From NCBI RefSeq assembly GCF_900099685.1, contig NZ_FNDW01000003.1, positions 124,001-188,000 on the forward strand: DNA of 64,000 nucleotides, written 5' to 3'. The translations under genes and the position numbers were made by a program. The notes beneath the pieces are model-generated. The model did not search any database. It saw only the letters and a program-made list of their open reading frames with translations, and was not told the origin of the DNA. Shown here one piece after another: positions 9,984-20,747 of this stretch (position 1 is the first letter of the stretch; each line of letters starts with the position of its first letter). Source of the DNA: Chryseobacterium taeanense (GTDB lineage: Bacteria > Bacteroidota > Bacteroidia > Flavobacteriales > Weeksellaceae).

Positions 9984-10950
9984 GAATTTGGTTATTGATT
10001 TTTCTGTTGACGATGGAAGGATAGAAAAAATAATAAAACCCGATCACTGCCAACGATCCGAAGATAATGATTAAATTTAAAAACAAAGGCATTTCCAGCG
10101 CATGTCTCGTGACATATCCTTCGATGATTCCTGCACAGACCGTAAACGGAACCGTACTTAAAAATATTTTAAAGGAATCTTTAAATCCGTTTTTAAAAGA
10201 ATTAAATCTTGAAAAAGTTCGCGGAAACAAAATAGAAGCTCCCAGAATCAGTCCGCACATCGCTTCTACCACCATGGAAAATATTTCAAAAACACCGTGA
10301 AGCCAGATACCTCGCGCGCTGTCCTGCAATGCGCCATAATCATAAAAAAAATACTGGAACGAACCGAGCATCACACTGTTTGACAAGAGCGCCCACAAAG
10401 TACCCACACCACCGAAAATTCCGTAAATATAAAGTTTGGCTCCAACTCCGATATTGTTGAATATAATCCCGATCGTACTTCCCCAGGTCGAACCACTTTG
10501 ATAAATGCCAACTGCATTTCCTGATTTTATATTTTCGATCGTCTGATTGACGTATCCTTCCCCTAAAATAATATTCGCAAAATCTTTATCATATATCGCG
10601 GAAAGTACTCCGATCAGCGTAAACAGTGTAAAAAATAAAAATGCATACCCCAAATACCTTCTATACTGATACACCAGTAAAGGAACTTCCGTTTTAAAAA
10701 AATACAAAAGGCGGTTTTCTTCTACCCTTTTTGTTTTATAAATTTTTTGGAAAATCTGCGAAGAAAGATGATTCAGATAGACTGTCGTATTGCTTTTCGG
10801 ATAATAGGTCTGCACAAAAGAAAGATCGTTGACGAGATTAATGTACAGCGACGAAAGATCGTCAGGATTTTTTTTAATTTTACCCTGAATAACCTGTTCG
10901 ATTCCCAACCATTTTTCTTTATTTTGTTTAATGAAATAAACTTCTCTCAT
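9967..10950 (-). CDS. SpoIIM (stage II sporulation protein M) family membrane protein
   Basis: A 327-residue protein with a ~100-residue charged N-terminal region followed by several membrane helices. The SpoIIM signature is visible in NNIGVGAKLYIYGIFGGVGTL and in GIWLHGVFEIFSMVVEAMCGL (the HG..E motif). In spore-formers SpoIIM is part of a peptidoglycan-hydrolase complex; in non-sporulating Bacteroidota the role is unknown, but the gene travels with MoxR/DUF58/RDD genes. It is the first gene of the leftward cluster and is separated from the divergent RDD gene by only 26 bases. Confidence 0.85.
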   Translation of the reverse strand: MREVYFIKQNKEKWLGIEQVIQGKIKKNPDDLSSLYINLVNDLSFVQTYYPKSNTTVYLNHLSSQIFQKIYKTKRVEENRLLYFFKTEVPLLVYQYRRYLGYAFLFFTLFTLIGVLSAIYDKDFANIILGEGYVNQTIENIKSGNAVGIYQSGSTWGSTIGIIFNNIGVGAKLYIYGIFGGVGTLWALLSNSVMLGSFQYFFYDYGALQDSARGIWLHGVFEIFSMVVEAMCGLILGASILFPRTFSRFNSFKNGFKDSFKIFLSTVPFTVCAGIIEGYVTRHALEMPLFLNLIIIFGSLAVIGFYYFFYPSIVNRKINNQIHDAVL

Positions 10951-10976
10951 AACTTAAGGCTAAAATAATAAAAATT

Positions 10977-11726
10977 ATGTCTCAAATTGCGATTAATACT
11001 TCACAAAATGTAAATATTAATTTTAATGTCGCCAGTATTGGAGACCGGCTTGTTGCATTCATTATCGACATGCTGATAAAGATCGCCTATGGAATTGCTG
11101 TTATTTATACGTTTTTCAATATTCTCGATCTTGGCTATGTGCTTGCGGGGATGGATCAGTGGTCGATCGCTGCCATTTACATTATCCTTCTCCTTCCGGC
11201 ATTTATTTACCCTGTGGTTCTTGAGAGTCTCATGGAAGGACAAACTCCCGGAAAAAAGATTATGAAAATTCGTGTAGTAAAAATCGATGGATATCAGGCA
11301 GGATTCGGAGATTACCTGATCCGCTGGGTTTTCAGAATTATTGATACTTCTTTTGTCGGAGTGGTCGCTCTGATCTCTATGATCATTTCTAAAAACAATC
11401 AGCGATTGGGAGATATTGCCTCCGGAACAGCAGTCATTTCTTTAAAGAATAATATTAATATTTCTCATACCATCCTGGAAAATATTAAAGAAGATTACCT
11501 TCCTACTTTTCCTCAGGTGATTGCACTGAGTGATAATGATATGAGAATTATAAAAGATAATTATTTAAAAGCGTTAAGAGTAGACGACCGGCAGATCATC
11601 AGTAAACTTTCAGATAAAATAAAAAGTATCCTAAAACTGGAAATTGATCCTACTAAAATGACGGAAAGACAGTTTATAGGCGTTATTATTAAAGATTATA
11701 ATTACTACACAGGGAGAGATAATTAA
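10977..11726 (+). CDS. RDD family membrane protein
   Basis: A 249-residue protein. The RDD domain covers about residues 18-150: GDRLVAFIIDMLIK gives the Arg-Asp helix 1, followed by helices near 45-75, the ESLMEGQTPGKKIMKIRVV block, and RWVFRIIDTSF. The rest is a cytoplasmic helical tail. RDD proteins have been linked to ion transport, but most are uncharacterised. It is divergent from the SpoIIM gene and almost certainly belongs functionally to the same cluster. Confidence 0.88.
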   Translation: MSQIAINTSQNVNINFNVASIGDRLVAFIIDMLIKIAYGIAVIYTFFNILDLGYVLAGMDQWSIAAIYIILLLPAFIYPVVLESLMEGQTPGKKIMKIRVVKIDGYQAGFGDYLIRWVFRIIDTSFVGVVALISMIISKNNQRLGDIASGTAVISLKNNINISHTILENIKEDYLPTFPQVIALSDNDMRIIKDNYLKALRVDDRQIISKLSDKIKSILKLEIDPTKMTERQFIGVIIKDYNYYTGRDN

Positions 11727-11867
11727 TTGAGTCAATTCTCAATTTTGCTTTGCCAATGAATGGTGAATCTAATTCATTCTTAAATTGACGCATGAAAACG
11801 AATGACAATTCACAATTCATTATATCGGTGTGGTTTTTGCAGTTTTATGATTATTAAAACTTATGAT

Positions 11868-12158
11868 ATGAGATTCGAAAATAATAAATCGGGAAACGGC
11901 GGTGTCATCACTTTAAACAATGAAATTAAAGAGGTAGGCAGATTAACATACACGATTTTCCCCGAAGAAAATAAATTAATCATTTCTTTTGTATTGGTTC
12001 ATCCTGAATTTGAAGGCCGCGGAATGGGAAAATATCTTGTAGAAGAAGCTATAAAGTTTGCGAGAGAAAACAATTGGAAGGTATATCCGCACTGTTCTTA
12101 CGCTAGATCTGTCATGATGCGAATGAACGACGTTGACGATGTTTTCCTGAATAAATAG
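11868..12158 (+). CDS. short GNAT family N-acetyltransferase
   Basis: I start this gene at the ATG at 11868 (MRFENNKSGNGG), giving 96 residues; two upstream in-frame starts (11802 and 11847) only add sequence that does not fit the family. The acetyl-CoA-binding motif A is clear: LVHPEFEGRGMGKYLVEEAIKFA, with the Gly-rich RGMGKYL loop. A KVYPHCSYARSVM block follows, as in the small COG2388 (YjdJ-like) acetyltransferases. Substrate is unknown. It is a single-gene unit followed by a bidirectional terminator. Confidence 0.83.
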   Translation: MRFENNKSGNGGVITLNNEIKEVGRLTYTIFPEENKLIISFVLVHPEFEGRGMGKYLVEEAIKFARENNWKVYPHCSYARSVMMRMNDVDDVFLNK

Positions 12159-12182
12159 CAATACTCAATTCCTTATAAATTA

Positions 12183-12207
12183 AAAAAGACCATTTTGTGG
12201 TCTTTTT
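12183..12207. terminator. bidirectional terminator
   Basis: AAAAAGACCA / TGGTCTTTTT, a 10-bp stem with a 5-base TTTTG loop, lies between the GNAT gene and the convergent small-peptide gene and can serve both. Confidence 0.85.
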
Positions 12208-12224
12208 ATTTGAAGTCATACGAT

Positions 12225-12395
12225 TTATTTTGGTTGTCCGGGACATTGTACGCCATTGCAATTAACAAATCCGCACGGTGGTAATTTCGGGTCACAACAT
12301 GAGATCACGCATGGAGGATTTTTATCTCCTGCATAAAGATTTTTCAGTTCATTTTTAGACAGAACATTAGCTCTTAAGATTTCTGATTTTTTCAT
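12225..12395 (-). CDS. six-cysteine leader-type small peptide (bacteriocin-like)
   Basis: A 56-residue ORF. The leader (residues 1-23) is hydrophilic and helical with VLSKNELKNLYAG, matching the layout of double-glycine-type leaders in Bacteroidota 'bacteriocin-like' precursors, although the cut site reads Ala-Gly rather than Gly-Gly. The core (24-56) is Pro- and Cys-rich, with cysteines at 29, 33, 34, 41, 46 and 51, enough for three disulfides. No signal peptide is present, so export would need a peptidase-containing ABC transporter; none is in the window. It has its own AT-rich upstream gap and a terminator. Activity is unknown. Confidence 0.68.
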   Translation of the reverse strand: MKKSEILRANVLSKNELKNLYAGDKNPPCVISCCDPKLPPCGFVNCNGVQCPGQPK

Positions 12396-12481
12396 TTTAA
12401 TAATTTTTTGGTGTTAATAATTTGGTTTCAGATAATGTAAATATAATTATTTATCTTTAATTATATCAAATCTTTAAAAGA

Positions 12482-13456
12482 TTAAACAAAACACAAAACT
12501 TCATTTAATATTATGTTTTCTATATCATTAGGATAATCTACTTTCAGATGTTGATCTGAAGCTACCCAATCCTGTATTTCTTCCAATTTTAAAACCTTGG
12601 AATTCGGAATTCCCATTTTATCTAAAGCACAGGCATTACATTCCTGTTCGTACTGATTATGAATAGGTATGACAAATAGTTTTTTATCCATAAAAAGCGC
12701 TTCTGCAGGACTTTCAAAACCGGCATTACATAGAATTCCATCGCAGTTTTCAAAAGCTCGCAAATACTGAAATTCATCGATAGGAAAAACTTCAACATTT
12801 TTTTCCCTGAACTGTAGGTTAGAATATTTAGAAAAGACTTTCCACTCAACAGGAATCTGAGTTAAAACTTTAATGATATTTTCATCTGAAAAACTTGGAA
12901 GATATACCAGATAAAAACTTTTTTTATCCGGATTGAGATTTCTGATTTTTTTTCTGATAACAGGCTTTTTAATCTGCGGATGATAACTTTCAAAATGAAA
13001 ACCAATTCTTCGTTTACTCGGAACATAATATTTCAGCACCAATTCTCCAAAAAAATCTCTCTTTTCTGGTTTTGGCGTTTCTTTAAATAACATCGAAGCC
13101 TGATGACTTAGCTCAATCATCGGATGATTTTTCAGTTTGCATGCCCAGCCGGTAAGCGGTTCGTAATCATTAATAATAAGATCGTATTGTGAAAGGTCAA
13201 TTCCTCTTATTGCTTTGAATGCTTCAACAAAACTATTTTCTGTAAATGTTTTTTTATATGATAATCCGCCTGTTTTATCATAAAGAAGAGAAATTCCTTT
13301 ATGTTGATAATTAACATCAAAATCGGCTTTTAATTGCGACTGATGTCCACTTATCAATGTTTCAACAGAAGCATATTTTTTTAGGATGGGAACAATTTCC
13401 TGCGCTCTTGCCACATGACCATTTCCTGTCCCCTGAAATGCATACAGGATTTTCAT
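12482..13456 (-). CDS. glycosyltransferase, MJ1255/VC2487-like family
   Basis: A 324-residue cytoplasmic protein that looks like a GT-B fold glycosyltransferase. The N-terminal FQGTGNGHVARAQEIVPIL is the GxGHxxRA loop of MurG-like and UDP-sugar-using enzymes. The C-terminal half has CDGILCNAGFESPAEALFM and VIPIHNQYEQECNA, the donor-nucleotide site. Acceptor and sugar are not predictable. Its ATG overlaps the stop of the upstream phosphoesterase gene by 4 bases, so the two are translationally coupled and probably act on the same lipid or glycolipid. Confidence 0.83.
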   Translation of the reverse strand: MKILYAFQGTGNGHVARAQEIVPILKKYASVETLISGHQSQLKADFDVNYQHKGISLLYDKTGGLSYKKTFTENSFVEAFKAIRGIDLSQYDLIINDYEPLTGWACKLKNHPMIELSHQASMLFKETPKPEKRDFFGELVLKYYVPSKRRIGFHFESYHPQIKKPVIRKKIRNLNPDKKSFYLVYLPSFSDENIIKVLTQIPVEWKVFSKYSNLQFREKNVEVFPIDEFQYLRAFENCDGILCNAGFESPAEALFMDKKLFVIPIHNQYEQECNACALDKMGIPNSKVLKLEEIQDWVASDQHLKVDYPNDIENIILNEVLCFV

Positions 13457-14280
13457 TTCGTAAAATTGGTTACTATTTTCAAAAGTTCTGCACTATCAAT
13501 ATCTTTTATTTCATCTTGCGCATCGTCTTTCAGTATATGCTTATGATCTTCATAATAAAAAATTTTCCATTCTTTATCATGATATTCCAGAGCGGAAAGG
13601 TTTTCGATCCAGTCTCCTGAATTCAGATATGTACAGGACCCTTTTTTGTTGATTACTTCGCGAATTTGCGGCTGATGGATATGTCCGCAGATTACATAAT
13701 CATAATGATTGTCGATAGCAAGTTCAGAAGCAGTAAGTTCAAAATCTCCGATATATTTTACGGCTTTTTTCACATTATTTTTAATCTTTTTTGAAAACGA
13801 ATATTTCTCTCTACCCATTTTCTCCAAAAACCAATTTACAACATTATTGATTATAATTAACAGGTCGTAGCCCTTTCCTCCAAGCTTGGCGATCCATTTT
13901 GAATGCTGAACGGATGCATCAAAAACGTCACCATGGAAGATCCATGTTTTTTTATCGTTAATATCTAAGCAGATTTTATTACAGACTTTTAGTTTACCCA
14001 ATTCGAAGTCGGTAAACTTCCGGAACATTTCATCATGATTTCCGGTGATGTAGTACACATCTGTATTTTTTGTAGCCAATGAAAGGATCTTTTTGATCAC
14101 CTTCAGATGAGGCTTAGGAAAGTAAGACTTTTTGAATTGCCAGATATCAATGATATCACCGTTCAACACTAAAGTTTTAGGCTGAATAGAATTAAGATAT
14201 CTCAGTAATTCTTTAGCCTTACATCCATAAGTTCCCAAATGAACATCCGATATGACAACCAATTCAACGTTTCTTTTCAT
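13453..14280 (-). CDS. LpxH-like metallophosphoesterase (UDP-2,3-diacylglucosamine diphosphatase family)
   Basis: About 275 residues, starting at the ATG at 14280; a TTG 12 bases upstream is less likely. All calcineurin-like metal motifs are present: ISDVHLG, LNGDIIDIW, GNHDE, FHGDVFD and CGHIHQP. The arrangement fits the LpxH-like family, which splits UDP-2,3-diacylglucosamine in lipid A synthesis, but Bacteroidota carry paralogues and this one is coupled to a glycosyltransferase, so another phospholipid or nucleotide-lipid substrate is possible. Likely location is cytoplasmic, at the inner membrane face. Confidence 0.83.
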   Translation of the reverse strand: MKRNVELVVISDVHLGTYGCKAKELLRYLNSIQPKTLVLNGDIIDIWQFKKSYFPKPHLKVIKKILSLATKNTDVYYITGNHDEMFRKFTDFELGKLKVCNKICLDINDKKTWIFHGDVFDASVQHSKWIAKLGGKGYDLLIIINNVVNWFLEKMGREKYSFSKKIKNNVKKAVKYIGDFELTASELAIDNHYDYVICGHIHQPQIREVINKKGSCTYLNSGDWIENLSALEYHDKEWKIFYYEDHKHILKDDAQDEIKDIDSAELLKIVTNFTK

Positions 14281-14338
14281 AATCTTATGCAAAGAAACTA
14301 ATTGAAAATTAACTGTATATGAATGTTATATTATTTTT

Positions 14339-15079
14339 TTACAATGTTTCCATCATCTCTTCTGTAATTTCCATATTGTGATAAACGTTTTGTACGTCAT
14401 CATCATCTTCGAAACGCTCAAGCATTTTCATATTAGCTTTGAATTGCTCTTCATTCACTTCTTTTGTATTATTCGGAATTCTTTGAAGCTCTGCGCTTTT
14501 CGCTTCTATGCCCAATTCATCCAATTTATGAGACAGAGAACCGAAATCTTCAAAAGCCGTCGTAATCATTACTTCTTCTTCATCTCTTTCCACATCTTCT
14601 GCACCTCCGTCAATCATTTCCATTTCAAAATCGTCCCAATCCATTTTGATTTGAGCTAAATCGATGGTAAAAATACCTTTTCTGTCAAATATAAATGCAA
14701 GTTCACCATTTTTACCAAGGTTACCGTCAAACTTGTTAAAAACAGCTCTCACGTTGGCAACAGTTCTTGTAGGGTTATTCGTGGTGCATTCAACAAAAAA
14801 AGCAACTCCGCCTTGTCCGTATCCTTCGTAAGTAATTTCTTCATAATTTTCCGCATCTGCACCGCTTGCTTTTTTAATGGCTCTTTCAACATTATCTTTC
14901 GGCATATTTGCTCCTTTCGCATTCTGGATACACCTTCTTAGCGCTGGATTGGATTCGGGATCCGCTCCACCAGCCTTTACTGCCAACGCAATATCTTTTC
15001 CTATCTTAGAGAAAGTTTTGGCCATCTTATCCCATCTGGCCATTTTAGAAGCTTTTCTATATTCAAATGCTCTTCCCAT
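14339..15079 (-). CDS. YebC/PmpR family regulator
   Basis: A 246-residue protein of the YebC/TACO1 family. The N-terminal KMARWDKMAKTFSKIGKDI and PALRRCIQNAKGANMPKDN blocks and the central YEGYGQGGVAFFVECTTNN are characteristic. Members have been described as transcriptional regulators and, more recently, as ribosome-associated factors that relieve stalling at proline tracts; this sequence does not distinguish the roles. Length is normal. The N-terminus reads MGRAFEYRKASKMARW, as usual for this subgroup. Confidence 0.93.
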   Translation of the reverse strand: MGRAFEYRKASKMARWDKMAKTFSKIGKDIALAVKAGGADPESNPALRRCIQNAKGANMPKDNVERAIKKASGADAENYEEITYEGYGQGGVAFFVECTTNNPTRTVANVRAVFNKFDGNLGKNGELAFIFDRKGIFTIDLAQIKMDWDDFEMEMIDGGAEDVERDEEEVMITTAFEDFGSLSHKLDELGIEAKSAELQRIPNNTKEVNEEQFKANMKMLERFEDDDDVQNVYHNMEITEEMMETL

Positions 15080-15126
15080 TTTATTTTTAAATTTTTAACA
15101 AAATTACTCAAAAGTCAACAAAAAAA

Positions 15127-15154
15127 AAATACCCCCAGAATACTGGAGGTATTT
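15127..15154 (-). terminator. terminator of the OmpA gene
   Basis: AAATACCCCCAG / CTGGAGGTATTT, a 12-base stem with one mismatch and an AATA loop, followed by a T run in the leftward direction (the A run at 15120-15129 on the given strand). Confidence 0.82.
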
Positions 15155-15172
15155 ATATTTAGAAAAATTTAA

Positions 15173-16657
15173 TTATTTTCTTTTTTTAACTACTTTTTTC
15201 TTAGTAGTTTTTTTAGCTGGAGCTTTTTTCACTGGAGCATCTTCATAATCTTTCTTCTTCATTGAGTTCCATTCATTCATATCTTCAATAGCTTTTACTA
15301 CTACTTTTCTGTCCACTTGTCTTTCAGCATCAGAAGCTGTAGCAGGTACAGTAGCTTTAGCTTTACCAACACCTACAGATTTAAGAGCATTAGCATCTAC
15401 ACCTCTCGCATCTAAAGCAGCAACTACAGCCGCAGCTCTTTCTCTAGACAATTTTAAGTTGTAAGCTTCAGATCCTTTAGCATCTGTTCTACCTTCTAGT
15501 AGATAGTTACCTCCATCTTTCTTAATAATTTCAGCAGCTTCATCTAGAGCTGGTTTAGATTCCGCTTTAATAGTAGCTTTGTTAAAATCAAAGAATACAC
15601 TTCCTAATTTAGTTTCAACATCAATAGCAGTTTGCACCTTAGGTTTAGGACATCCGTTGTATTCTGGAAGACCTGGTACTGTAGGACAAGCATCATCTTT
15701 ATCTAAGATTCCATCACCATCAGTATCTGGCCAAGGGCATCCGTTGTTTTCTGCAGGACCTGCAACTGTAGGACAAGCATCATCTTTGTCGATAACACCG
15801 TCACCATCAGTATCTGGCCAAGGGCATCCGTTGTTTTCAACCGGACCAGCTACGTCTGGACATTGATCGTCTTTATCTGGAACTCCATCACCATCAGTAT
15901 CAGGACATCCCTGGAATTCTGGTAAACCTGGAGTATCAGGACATAAATCGTCTTTATCTAAAATACCGTCTTTATCTCTGTCTCTGTTACCAAATCTGAA
16001 GTTTAATGAAGCAGAAGCTTGCCAGAAGTTTGCAACATTTGATTTATCTCCAGGAGTAGAAACATAATCTCCCTGAATTCCTAAACCGAAATTTTTAGTT
16101 ACCCAGAAGTTAATACCAGCACCTGTAGCAACAGTAAAGAAATTTGCCTTACCATTTTCGTTACCACCATCACCATTTCCAATAACCTCGCCATTAGCAT
16201 CAGTTCTAGGGAAAGTAAGAGATGTATAGTCATGTCTCAGGTAGTTAGCACCTACTCTTAAATATGGGTCGAACCAAGATTCTTCATCCCATAAAAGACC
16301 TGCAGCTTTAGCCTGGAAACCAAGACCTGTCATTAACATGAATTCTTTACCCATGTTAAATCTCTTGTTTTCAACATTACCTACAGTAGTTTGCCAATCT
16401 ATTACTAAACCTTTACCTACATTTCTAGCAACAGTAAGTTTAGATAATGGCGGAGTAATAGAGAAGTTGTTCATATTGAACATTGTCTTCGTCAAATTAT
16501 TAGCAGAGAACGTATTACTGAAATTACCTCTCTGTGCCATATGGTTTTCCGCGTGAGCACCAACTCCGATCATCCACGGATTGTTGGTAGTCTGAGCGAA
16601 CACAGTAGAAGCGACAGTAAGCGCCAATGCTGAAATTCCTAATTTTAGATTTTTCAT
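15173..16657 (-). CDS. OmpA family outer membrane protein with TSP3 repeats
   Basis: A 494-residue protein with signal peptide (cut near VFAQ), an N-terminal beta-barrel-like region (about 25-220), then four or five Ca-binding thrombospondin type 3 repeats at about 225-345 (DTDGDGVPDKDDQCP), and an OmpA/MotB peptidoglycan-binding domain at about 350-460 (FFDFNKATIKAESKPALDEA, LEGRTDAKGSEAYNLKLSRERA). The protein tethers the outer membrane to the cell wall. The C-terminal tail is unusually basic (KKAPAKKTTKKKVVKKRK). A Bacteroidota-type promoter precedes it and a strong terminator follows, fitting an abundant single-gene transcript. Confidence 0.93.
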   Translation of the reverse strand: MKNLKLGISALALTVASTVFAQTTNNPWMIGVGAHAENHMAQRGNFSNTFSANNLTKTMFNMNNFSITPPLSKLTVARNVGKGLVIDWQTTVGNVENKRFNMGKEFMLMTGLGFQAKAAGLLWDEESWFDPYLRVGANYLRHDYTSLTFPRTDANGEVIGNGDGGNENGKANFFTVATGAGINFWVTKNFGLGIQGDYVSTPGDKSNVANFWQASASLNFRFGNRDRDKDGILDKDDLCPDTPGLPEFQGCPDTDGDGVPDKDDQCPDVAGPVENNGCPWPDTDGDGVIDKDDACPTVAGPAENNGCPWPDTDGDGILDKDDACPTVPGLPEYNGCPKPKVQTAIDVETKLGSVFFDFNKATIKAESKPALDEAAEIIKKDGGNYLLEGRTDAKGSEAYNLKLSRERAAAVVAALDARGVDANALKSVGVGKAKATVPATASDAERQVDRKVVVKAIEDMNEWNSMKKKDYEDAPVKKAPAKKTTKKKVVKKRK

Positions 16658-16684
16658 AGAATTAAATGATTAAATAATTGATAA

Positions 16685-16718
16685 TGCAAAATAAATATAA
16701 TTTTTCTTTATATACAAA
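16685..16718 (-). promoter_or_regulatory. candidate Bacteroidota promoter of the OmpA gene
   Basis: Read leftward, an ACTTTG (-33-like) is followed by about 21 bases and TATTTTG (close to TAnnTTTG), 28 bases before the OmpA start codon. Confidence 0.45.
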
Positions 16719-16734
16719 GTTTTTCCGATGATTT

Positions 16735-17193
16735 TTAACTTTTCTTTAATATTCTGTCGAGGTTTCTTTTATTTTCTCTATCTTTAATGCTCTCCCTTTT
16801 ATCAAAGAGTTTTTTCCCTCTTCCTAAAGCAATCAGCACCTTTGCTTTTCCTCTTTCATTGATATATAATTTTAAAGGTATAACGGTATTTCCTGCATCC
16901 TTTAATTTCTTCTCAAGTTTTTGAAGTTCTTTTTTGTGCAACAGCAATTTCCGTTCCCTTTTTGTTTTATGATTATAAAATGTACCCAATTTATATTCAT
17001 CAATCATCATATTAATAATGTATAATTCCCCATCAATAAACTGACAGAACGATTCTGCAATAGAAGCTTTGGAAGAACGTAAAGATTTTATTTCCGTGCC
17101 TGTAAGCACCATTCCTGCTTCATATTCTTCGAGAATTTCATACTCGAATCTTGCTCTCCTGTTTACTATATTTACTGTCTTTTCGATCTTCAT
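16735..17193 (-). CDS. smpB: SsrA-binding protein SmpB
   Basis: A 152-residue SmpB, the tmRNA partner in trans-translation rescue of stalled ribosomes. Family features are NRRARFEYEILEEYEAGMVL, LTGTEIKSLRSSKASI, and the basic C-terminal tail KLFDKRESIKDRENKRNLDR that enters the ribosomal A site. Full length. It is a monocistronic leftward gene divergent from the ABC-F gene. Confidence 0.96.
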   Translation of the reverse strand: MKIEKTVNIVNRRARFEYEILEEYEAGMVLTGTEIKSLRSSKASIAESFCQFIDGELYIINMMIDEYKLGTFYNHKTKRERKLLLHKKELQKLEKKLKDAGNTVIPLKLYINERGKAKVLIALGRGKKLFDKRESIKDRENKRNLDRILKKS

Positions 17194-17237
17194 CTTAAAA
17201 ATTTCTTTTTAAATATATAAAAAATACCCCACATTAA

Positions 17238-18932
<1,695 letters not shown>

Positions 18933-18940
18933 ATACTTAG

Positions 18941-18973
18941 AAACCGTTCATCATTTGAACGGTTTTTTTTTAA
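18941..18973 (+). terminator. terminator of the ABC-F gene
   Basis: AAACCGTTCA / TGAACGGTTT with a 5-base loop, followed by a run of T. Confidence 0.9.
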
Positions 18974-19017
18974 CATTTAGCTACAACAATAAACTTTTCT
19001 CTTAAAATATATTTCCC

Positions 19018-19025
19018 TATTTTTG
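19018..19025 (+). promoter_or_regulatory. -7 promoter element of recJ
   Basis: TATTTTTG, an exact TAnnTTTG match, ends only four bases before the recJ ATG. If it is used, the transcript would be leaderless or nearly so. Confidence 0.4.
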
Positions 19026-19029
19026 TGAA

Positions 19030-20742
19030 ATGAGTCAAAAATGGATTTACAAGCCCGAACCCGATGAAGAAATTGTGGATGGATTAAGTTCGTCTCTTGG
19101 TTTTGGAACTTTTGAATCTAAACTCCTCGTTCTTAGAGGAATTGACAATTATCAAAAGGCCAGAGAATTTTTTAAACCCAACCTTACCGATATCCACAGC
19201 CCGTTTTTAATGGCAGATATGCAGAAAGCTGTAGAGCGTATTGCAACTGCGATTGAGAACGGAGAAAAAATACTGGTGTACGGAGATTACGACGTAGACG
19301 GAACTACTGCCGTTGCCTTGATGTACCTGTACCTCAGCAAAATTGTTCAGAAAAAATATCTTGATTTTTATATTCCCGACAGAAATTCGGAAGGATACGG
19401 AATTTCCACGGAAGGAATTGATTTTGCAAAAGAAAATGGCTTTTCATTAATTATTGCCCTGGATTGTGGAATAAAGGCCTTGGATATGATTAATTATGCC
19501 CAAAATCTGGGAATTGATTTTATCATTTGCGATCACCATTTACCTGGCGATGAAATTCCAAATGCTGTGGCTGTTCTTGATCCGAAGAGAAGCGATTGCC
19601 GTTATCCTTTCAAGGAACTTTCCGGATGTGGTGTCGGCTTTAAACTTTGTCAGGGATTAAATACAATTTATAAACTTCCTGAAGCCGAGCTATTTGAGCT
19701 TACGGATCTTCTTGCCATTTCCATTGCTGCCGATATCGTTTCTATGACCGGCGAAAACAGGGTTTTGGCTAAAATGGGACTGAAAATACTTCGTAAAACG
19801 CGAAATCTGGGACTGAGATTATTAATACCGGAAGATAAACTTTCCCATTTTGAAATTTCAAATATTGTTTTCGAGATTGCACCTAAAATCAACGCTGCAG
19901 GAAGAATTTCCCATGGAAAAGCAGCTGTTGAATTAATGGTTTCCGATAATCTGAAGCATGCCCACCAAATTGTAAGCGACATCATGGATCTCAATGATGA
20001 AAGGCGAGAGCTGGATATGAATTCCACCCTTTCCGCTTTAAATCAAATCATTGAATCTCAGCAGGAAACCAAATATACAACAATTGTTTACCATCCTGAA
20101 TGGAATAAAGGTGTAATCGGAATTGTAGCGTCACGATTAATTGAAACGTATTATAAACCTACTCTTGTTTTTACGGATGGAAATAACGGTGAAATGGTAG
20201 CTTCGGCAAGATCTGTTTCCGATTTTGATGTTCACGAAGCATTGGATATGTGTTCTGAATATTTTTTAAAATTCGGGGGACATCACGCTGCGGCAGGACT
20301 GTCGATGGAGAAAGATAAATTTGATGCTTTTAAGGAAAAATTTGAAAGAGTGGTTTCCGAAAAAATAAAAGAGCATCAGAAAGAACCTTCTATCACGATT
20401 GATTCCGAAATCCAGATCGATGAGATCAACCGGGAATTTATTAATTTTCACAGAAAACTTGCTCCATTTGGGCCTCATAATATGAAGCCGATCCTGGCTT
20501 TAACCAATCAAAAGCTTTCCGGATATATTAAAACGATGGGGAAAGATAACAATCATATTAAGTTTTATATCAGACAGGAATCTACCGGGAGAAATATTGA
20601 GTGTGTAGGTTTTAAGCTGGGGCAATTTGCAGATGATTTCAGAACTAAAAATTTTGACCTTGCTTTTACCTTAGAAGAAAACCACTGGAAAGGAAATGTG
20701 ACGCATTATCTGAATATTAAGGATGTGAAATTCAGGGATTAG
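19030..20742 (+). CDS. recJ: single-stranded-DNA-specific exonuclease RecJ
   Basis: A 570-residue RecJ, the 5'-3' ssDNA exonuclease of recombination and mismatch repair. DHH-family metal motifs are present: VYGDYDVDGTTAVALM, IALDCGI, ICDHHLPGDEIPNA, and the DHHA1 motif GGHHAAAGLSM. The C-terminal OB-like domain (about 450-570) is complete. It is followed after 5 bases by nadD and is probably cotranscribed with it. Confidence 0.96.
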   Translation: MSQKWIYKPEPDEEIVDGLSSSLGFGTFESKLLVLRGIDNYQKAREFFKPNLTDIHSPFLMADMQKAVERIATAIENGEKILVYGDYDVDGTTAVALMYLYLSKIVQKKYLDFYIPDRNSEGYGISTEGIDFAKENGFSLIIALDCGIKALDMINYAQNLGIDFIICDHHLPGDEIPNAVAVLDPKRSDCRYPFKELSGCGVGFKLCQGLNTIYKLPEAELFELTDLLAISIAADIVSMTGENRVLAKMGLKILRKTRNLGLRLLIPEDKLSHFEISNIVFEIAPKINAAGRISHGKAAVELMVSDNLKHAHQIVSDIMDLNDERRELDMNSTLSALNQIIESQQETKYTTIVYHPEWNKGVIGIVASRLIETYYKPTLVFTDGNNGEMVASARSVSDFDVHEALDMCSEYFLKFGGHHAAAGLSMEKDKFDAFKEKFERVVSEKIKEHQKEPSITIDSEIQIDEINREFINFHRKLAPFGPHNMKPILALTNQKLSGYIKTMGKDNNHIKFYIRQESTGRNIECVGFKLGQFADDFRTKNFDLAFTLEENHWKGNVTHYLNIKDVKFRD

Positions 20743-20747
20743 GATTT

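Noticed and set aside
15579..15866. Forward 95-codon ORF opposite the OmpA gene
   Set aside because: It is the complement of the repetitive TSP3 coding DNA; no independent support.
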